This document shows, in pieces, positions 59,599-64,000 of a DNA stretch of 64,000 nt (within the stretch, counting starts at the first letter, position 1; each line of letters begins with the position of its first letter). A program made the translations under genes and the position numbers. Source of the DNA: Cyclobacteriaceae bacterium (lineage in GTDB: Bacteria; Bacteroidota; Bacteroidia; Cytophagales; Cyclobacteriaceae); assembly GCA_019638355.1 (NCBI GenBank), contig JAHBTY010000001.1, positions 248,001 through 312,000 of the forward strand, in the 5' to 3' direction. The notes under the pieces are model-generated. The model saw only the letters and a program-made list of their open reading frames with translations. It was not told where the DNA came from and did not search any database.

Positions 59599-59633
59599 AT
59601 TTTGCAAATAATAACTGCTCATAGGCTAAATTT
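59599..59633 (+). promoter_or_regulatory. Promoter of the small-protein/LOG unit
   Basis: TTTTG (59599-59603), 22-bp spacer, TAAATTTG (59626-59633), a good Bacteroidota -33/-7 pair. The predicted leader to the ATG at 59657 is about 17 nt. Confidence 0.55.
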
Positions 59634-59656
59634 GTTTCCTATTTAATACATTGGTT

Positions 59657-59764
59657 ATGTTAGTTTTTGGAGTAGTAATAGCTTTGTTTATCCTCGCCAT
59701 CGTATCCATTTGGTTGTTTCCAAACAGCAAATTAAGCGACAACGAGCACGATAAGAAGCACTAA
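59657..59764 (+). CDS. 35-aa single-span membrane microprotein
   Basis: ATG 59657 to TAA 59764: one hydrophobic helix (LVFGVVIALFILAIVSIWLF) and a charged tail with NEHDKKH. It has a good promoter directly upstream. The LOG-family gene follows 12 bp later with a GTG start, so the two are likely co-transcribed. Function unknown. The clean topology and promoter support it being real. Confidence 0.5.
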   Translation: MLVFGVVIALFILAIVSIWLFPNSKLSDNEHDKKH

Positions 59765-59776
59765 ATAATCCTGCCT

Positions 59777-60331
59777 GTGTCCATTAAAATCTGTGTCTTT
59801 TGCGGATCTGGCGCAGGCAACAATGCTGCGTACGCACAAGCAGCCTTGGCTATGGGTAAACTCATGGCTCAGCATCAGGCAACTTTAATTTACGGGGGAG
59901 GTAACATCGGTCTGATGGGAATTATAGCCGATGCTGTGCTGGCTAACGGTGGCAAGGTTATAGGTGTTATTCCTGAATTTTTAATGCAAAAAGAAGTAGG
60001 CCACAAAGGGCTTACCGAACTGGAGGTAGTGGGCAGTATGCATGAGCGTAAAAGACGCATGGCCGATCTTGCCGATGTATTTGTGGCATTGCCTGGTGGC
60101 TGGGGTACATTAGACGAACTGGCCGAAATTCTAACCTGGCGTCAATTGGGGCTGGTTAAAGCCCCGGTTGCCATTCTAAACACCAATCAATATTTCGATA
60201 TGCTGCTCAAGCAAATGGAGGTAATGGTAATGGAGGGTTTTCTTTCGGCCGAAAATTTAGCCAATCTTATCGTTACCGAAACGCCTGAAGTTTTACTGGC
60301 ACAGATTGATGCTCTTACCAAACACTCCTGA
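59777..60331 (+). CDS. LOG-family Rossmann-fold protein (TIGR00730)
   Basis: 184 aa, start GTG at 59777. LOG enzymes hydrolyse cytokinin riboside or other nucleoside 5'-monophosphates to base and ribose phosphate. It has CVFCGSGAGNN, IYGGGNIGLMGIIADA, MHERKRRMADLADVFVALPGG, and the signature PGGWGTLDELAEILTW with the catalytic Glu. In bacteria the natural substrate is often unclear (salvage or damage control). It is co-transcribed with the preceding microprotein. Confidence 0.92.
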   Translation: MSIKICVFCGSGAGNNAAYAQAALAMGKLMAQHQATLIYGGGNIGLMGIIADAVLANGGKVIGVIPEFLMQKEVGHKGLTELEVVGSMHERKRRMADLADVFVALPGGWGTLDELAEILTWRQLGLVKAPVAILNTNQYFDMLLKQMEVMVMEGFLSAENLANLIVTETPEVLLAQIDALTKHS

Positions 60332-60545
60332 TTATTCGATAAGAATATAACCGTTGATTACACAAAGTTTCGTAGCAACGAAATAACAGAACCAAAAAAT
60401 CAGTATAGAATTAAGGGTGATGCTAAGTCAAATGATTTCGTACAAGATTTTTTTTAGTGCATAATCGTGGATAAAAAAGTAGTAGCTTTATCTTAAAGCC
60501 GTTTGCAGAAATTTTAAACACTGCATAAACAGCCTGGTTGGGGGA

Positions 60546-61775
60546 ATGCGAAGTTTCTTTTTCTTTTTTCTATTTCTGATTGGCACGGTGTGTAATGCAC
60601 AAACGTTGGGGTTTTCGTTACCGGAAGGTAAAACGAAGGTTCAATTTCCAATAGAAGTTTACAATAACCTGGTGGTGGTGCCCATCATTCTCAACCATCA
60701 ATTACCATTAAAATTTATACTGGATACCGGTGTGCGTACGTCTATCTTAACTGAAAAAGCGTATAGTGATATCCTCAACTTACCATACTCCCGCCAATTG
60801 ATAATTTCAGGACCAGGCGAAGAACGACTAGTTGTAGCCTACGTAACCAACAATGTTTCGTTGGATATGCCCGGGGTGCAGGGCCGAGGTCATGCAATGT
60901 TGGTGCTGGAAGAAGATTATCTGGAGTTGAGAAATTACCTGGGCACGGATGTGCATGGTATTTTAGGCTATGAGCTTTTCAGCAGGTTTATCATACAAGT
61001 TGATTATGAACGTAAAATGCTTACCCTTATGTTGCCGCACCGGTTTAAAGAAAAGCGCAGGTATAAATGGATGCCAACTTTAATTCAGGATACCAAGCCA
61101 TACATTACGGCTAATCTTCAACTTAATGATACTACCTCGGTAAGTGCGAAGTTATTGGTGGATAGTGGCGCCAGTCATGGTTTACTTTTAGAAGAGAATT
61201 CGAACGCTAAAATTGCAGTACCCACCAAACATTTAAACAGTATCATTGGCCGGGGGCTTGGAGGTGTAATTTCAGGGCGCATCGCAAAAATTAAGTCAAT
61301 AAACTTAAGCGGGTATGAAATTGAAGATGTAATAACCAATTTCCCAAATCCCGAATCCTACATGGATACGCTTAAAACCAGCAGGCTTGTTAGCCGTAAC
61401 GGATCGCTGGGTGGCGAAATACTTAGCCGCTTTACGGTTGTATATAACTTTCCGGGCGAAAAGATTTATTTAAAAAAGAACTCTTCATATAAAAAGAATT
61501 TTTACTACAGCTTGAGCGGAATTACAATTCGGGCAAGAGGATCGCGCCTTAAAAATTTTGAAGTGAATAATATTCGGCCGGGTTCGGTGGCCGATAAAGC
61601 TGATGTGCGCGTAGGAGACAGAATTGTGAGTGTTAATGGAATTCAGGCCGAAGATTTAAACCTCAATGTGGTTAATGCCTTTCTTAACTCAAAACCCAAC
61701 AGACGAATTGTCCTACAGCTTGTGCGCGGTGCCGAAAAGCTAAAACGCGAATTCAGGTTGGAAGATCCGTTGTAG
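60546..61775 (+). CDS. Aspartyl protease with PDZ domain
   Basis: 409 aa with a signal peptide (MRSFFFFFLFLIGTVCNAQ). Two retropepsin-like halves carry catalytic-type triads LKFILDTGVRTS (about residue 60) and AKLLVDSGASHG (about residue 205), so one chain may make the whole active site. A PDZ domain follows (about 330-405; VRVGDRIVSVNGIQAEDL). It is predicted periplasmic. Substrates are unknown. It is convergent with the receiver-protein gene, with only 2 bp between the stops. Confidence 0.88.
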   Translation: MRSFFFFFLFLIGTVCNAQTLGFSLPEGKTKVQFPIEVYNNLVVVPIILNHQLPLKFILDTGVRTSILTEKAYSDILNLPYSRQLIISGPGEERLVVAYVTNNVSLDMPGVQGRGHAMLVLEEDYLELRNYLGTDVHGILGYELFSRFIIQVDYERKMLTLMLPHRFKEKRRYKWMPTLIQDTKPYITANLQLNDTTSVSAKLLVDSGASHGLLLEENSNAKIAVPTKHLNSIIGRGLGGVISGRIAKIKSINLSGYEIEDVITNFPNPESYMDTLKTSRLVSRNGSLGGEILSRFTVVYNFPGEKIYLKKNSSYKKNFYYSLSGITIRARGSRLKNFEVNNIRPGSVADKADVRVGDRIVSVNGIQAEDLNLNVVNAFLNSKPNRRIVLQLVRGAEKLKREFRLEDPL

Positions 61776-61777
61776 GG

Positions 61778-62248
61778 TTAATCTGAAAATTTAACCATTC
61801 GCAAAAACTGCCCCTTGCGTTTGTTGTATGCTTGCTGCAGGTATTGTTGGGTACGCTTAAATTTTAATGAGTTCATAAAAGCAGTGTAAAGCGCTTCGCC
61901 CGTAATAGATTGTTTTAAAACATAATTCATTACTCCAGCATTTATCGTGTCGATATAATTGGAGTTTTTAAGTACGGTTACCGGAATATCTTTTGTTTTG
62001 CGATGTGCTTGCAGGGCCTGAACAATCAAACGCAAACCTGTTGAACCAAGATTATCATCCAATAAAATGAAATTAGGACGAAACCTGGAAAGCCTGTCGA
62101 AGATGGTGGTTAAATCAAAGGCAGTTTCAATTGTTACCCGATGATTTTGAATTTGCCCCAAGCCTTCTTCCGTGCGGCTAAGATCAATAGGATTATTTCC
62201 AACCAATAACACATTTAATTGCGACTCAGATTTTGCGATATTGCCCAT
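61778..62248 (-). CDS. Stand-alone receiver-domain protein
   Basis: 156 aa from the ATG at 62248; a TTG at 62254 is an alternative. Receiver-like fold: LNVLLVGNNPIDLSRTEEGL, where the usual acidic pair is NN, the putative acceptor Asp in FILLDDNLGSTGL, and a Lys in YVLKQSITGEALY. The weakened acidic pocket suggests atypical or absent phosphorylation. There is no output domain, only a basic C-terminal tail. No kinase is adjacent. Confidence 0.75.
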   Translation of the reverse strand: MGNIAKSESQLNVLLVGNNPIDLSRTEEGLGQIQNHRVTIETAFDLTTIFDRLSRFRPNFILLDDNLGSTGLRLIVQALQAHRKTKDIPVTVLKNSNYIDTINAGVMNYVLKQSITGEALYTAFMNSLKFKRTQQYLQQAYNKRKGQFLRMVKFSD

Positions 62249-62366
62249 AACCAACTATGTTTTCAAATAAACGAGTTTCTTAAATCTCCGGACTTTGATT
62301 TACCCATATTTATTTTCATTCCGGTTTAGCTATAGACACAGGTTTTTACTTAAAGTTTGAACAAAC

Positions 62367-63473
62367 GTGAAAAACGTATTCATTGCGGGCGGTGGGTTAG
62401 CCGGTTTGGTAAGTGCCTGCCTGCTTGCCCGAAAGGGAATATCAGTAACATTAGCCGAACGAAAAGTTTATCCATTTCATCGTGTGTGTGGCGAATATAT
62501 TTCAAACGAAACCATACCCTTTCTGAAATCAAACAACTTGCTGCCCGATTTGCCGCTGCCGCAGATAAATCAGTTTCAACTTACTTCGGTAAACGGCAAA
62601 ACTTCAGAATTAACACTGGATATGGGCGGGTTTGGCATAAGCCGATATACGCTCGACCATTTTTTATACCAACAAGCTACCGCTGCCGGAGCGCGGATTT
62701 TTTTAAATACAGAAATAGAGGATATTACTTTTGATGGCGATGGTTTTACAATTACCATCCCCAACCAAAACCTGAAAGCCGATGTGGTTTTAGGTGCCTT
62801 TGGTAAACGTTCGCGCTTAGATGTTAAACTCAATCGGAATTTTATAAAGGCACGATCGCCTTATGCCGCAATCAAATATCATATTCGCACCGATCATCCG
62901 GCCCACCGTATTTCACTTCACAATTTTAAAGGTGGTTATTGCGGCATAAGCGAAGTGGATGGTAATAAACAAACATTGTGTTACCTAACCCATCGAAGTA
63001 ATTTGAAACAATTCGGAAACATTGCTGAAATGGAGAAAGCGGTGCTGTATAAAAATCCGTTTCTTAAATCTATTTTCGAAAATGCAGATTTTCTTTACGC
63101 GAAACCGGAGGTTATCAACGAAATTTCATTTGAGAAAAAATCTCCGGTAACCGATCATGTTTTAATGACGGGCGACTCTGCCGGAATGATTACTCCGCTT
63201 TGTGGTAACGGCATGGCAATGGCCATTCATTCGGCAAAAGTAGCCAGCGAGTTGGTGCTTGCTTTTTGTCAGCAACGCATTTCGCGTACGCAATTGGAAA
63301 GCGAATACACACGCGCCTGGAATAAACTTTTCGCAAAACGGCTGTGGGCCGGCCGCCAGATTCAAAAACTTTTTGGTGCCGAGTGGACTTCTAACCTGGC
63401 TGTAAACTTAGTGAGTTACGTAAAACCCGTAGCCAGTTGGTTGGTAAAGCAAACACACGGCAATCCTTTTTAA
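62367..63473 (+). CDS. FAD-dependent oxidoreductase (geranylgeranyl-reductase/halogenase-like)
   Basis: 368 aa, start GTG at 62367. FAD-binding VFIAGGGLAGLVSACLLARKG is followed by HRVCGEYIS, the second FAD motif VLMTGDSAGMITPLCGNGMAMA, and a C-terminal helical region. It belongs to the NAD(P)/FAD oxidoreductase group that includes geranylgeranyl reductases. The neighbouring UbiA gene is convergent. I recall this pair near type III polyketide synthase genes in Bacteroidota, pointing to a lipid or pigment pathway, but the rest lies outside the window. Confidence 0.85.
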   Translation: MKNVFIAGGGLAGLVSACLLARKGISVTLAERKVYPFHRVCGEYISNETIPFLKSNNLLPDLPLPQINQFQLTSVNGKTSELTLDMGGFGISRYTLDHFLYQQATAAGARIFLNTEIEDITFDGDGFTITIPNQNLKADVVLGAFGKRSRLDVKLNRNFIKARSPYAAIKYHIRTDHPAHRISLHNFKGGYCGISEVDGNKQTLCYLTHRSNLKQFGNIAEMEKAVLYKNPFLKSIFENADFLYAKPEVINEISFEKKSPVTDHVLMTGDSAGMITPLCGNGMAMAIHSAKVASELVLAFCQQRISRTQLESEYTRAWNKLFAKRLWAGRQIQKLFGAEWTSNLAVNLVSYVKPVASWLVKQTHGNPF

Positions 63474-64000
63474 AGTTGTAACAGATTGGTGGATTGCAGA
63501 AAGAACCAGATAAAAAAAGCATTGAGGCAGGTGGCCGACAAAAAGTTGAGTCCCATGGTGTGTGTATGATTGGCAGCTTCGGGCCTGCGGTAAACTTTGT
63601 AAAACCAGTAAAGGAAAAATAAAACCACCGGGCTGAGGGCTAGGGTAAAAGCTATTCCAAAATAATCTGAAAAATAAAAATGGAAATAAAGCAGATAGGC
63701 AGTAGTGGCAATAACAAATGTTATCAGCACAAAAAGAAAGGTGCCGCGCAACCCTAACTTTAAACTTAAAGTTATATCGCCCCGTTTCGCATCTTCTTCG
63801 TGCTGGTAAATCTGAGTCATGGGGTAAGTCCCTAAAAGCATCAGGGTGGAAAGAGCTGCGGGTATTAATACTTTTGCTTGAAGTAAATTGATAACCGAAA
63901 AATTATTGATGCCTACATAACACATCATAAACGTAAATGCGCCTTGAAAAAAAGCAACTGTTAGCCAGCCACTAATGGGGTATTTTTTAAGTCGGATGGC
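63470..64000 (-). CDS. UbiA-family prenyltransferase, partial (C-terminal part)
   Basis: The frame is open to the right edge, so 176 C-terminal residues are visible and the N-terminus with the first DDxxD motif is outside. Several hydrophobic spans are present. The second Asp-rich motif is seen as IYQHEEDAKRGDITLSLKLG, the family signature. UbiA enzymes attach prenyl or similar chains to aromatic acceptors in the membrane. The stop overlaps the convergent oxidoreductase stop by 4 nt. Substrate unknown. Confidence 0.85.
   Translation of the reverse strand, partial: AIRLKKYPISGWLTVAFFQGAFTFMMCYVGINNFSVINLLQAKVLIPAALSTLMLLGTYPMTQIYQHEEDAKRGDITLSLKLGLRGTFLFVLITFVIATTAYLLYFHFYFSDYFGIAFTLALSPVVLFFLYWFYKVYRRPEAANHTHTMGLNFLSATCLNAFFIWFFLQSTNLLQL

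Noticed and set aside
1-64000. tRNA, rRNA, prophage, integrase or intact insertion sequence
   Set aside because: None recognised on reading both strands; no cloverleaf-like TpsiC or anticodon-arm patterns in the gaps.

Overview
The window looks like chromosomal DNA of a Bacteroidota bacterium, most likely a cytophagal. The support is: FecI/FecR regulation with an STN-domain partner, two TonB-dependent receptors with carboxypeptidase-like N-terminal domains, GIN (DUF2807), DUF4783 and DUF2911 proteins, a fused MurF-alanine racemase, many lipoproteins, TAnnTTTG-type -7 promoter elements, and no clear Shine-Dalgarno sequences. Genus cannot be named. It is dense core-type DNA with 61 protein genes called (one cut by the right edge). 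I saw no rRNA, tRNA, CRISPR array, prophage or intact insertion sequence.

Layout. 0-7.5 kb: di-heme peroxidase lipoprotein, malate:quinone oxidoreductase, DsbD, a MORN-type protein and a GIN lipoprotein, with two unexplained inverted-repeat elements. 7.6-13.4 kb (minus): ECF sigma factor, FecR, an STN/beta-barrel repeat protein and a TonB receptor, a probable cell-surface signalling unit. 13.6-19.2 kb (minus): beta-carbonic anhydrase plus SulP transporter, an FtsX-like permease and an exported RidA protein. 19.3-27.5 kb (plus): Tag glycosylase, then a two-component system directly upstream of a CzcCBA-like metal efflux operon. 27.6-32.3 kb: YceI lipoprotein, then DinB/ATP-grasp, YHS, RecX and YcxB-like genes. 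32.5-38.6 kb: a second RND efflux operon of the drug/solvent (HAE1) type. 38.6-48.9 kb: nadC, gpmI, an ABC exporter, a Fur-family regulator, TerC, a LETM1/TerB-like protein, purEK and a TerB-like protein. 49-54.6 kb: feoAB, two microprotein genes, murF-alr and csaA. 55-58.1 kb: a TonB receptor and a lipoprotein sharing a TTGCAAC-N3-GTTGCAA operator. 58.2-64 kb: a HisA-like protein, DUF2911, LOG, an aspartyl protease with PDZ, a receiver protein, an FAD oxidoreductase and a partial UbiA prenyltransferase.

How the genes work together. Metal handling recurs: CzcCBA with its own sensor kinase, FeoAB, TerC, a Fur-family regulator, and a TonB receptor/lipoprotein pair under a palindromic operator that could belong to a metalloregulator. 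Envelope functions (DsbD, MurF-Alr, two RND pumps, lipoproteins) make up most of the rest. The items I would look at first are: the TTGCAAC regulon; the STN domain carried by a repeat-bearing beta-barrel protein instead of by the receptor; the terminator-like hairpin at the predicted 5' end of the terC transcript; the two microproteins beside feoA; and a HisA homologue lacking the first catalytic aspartate.
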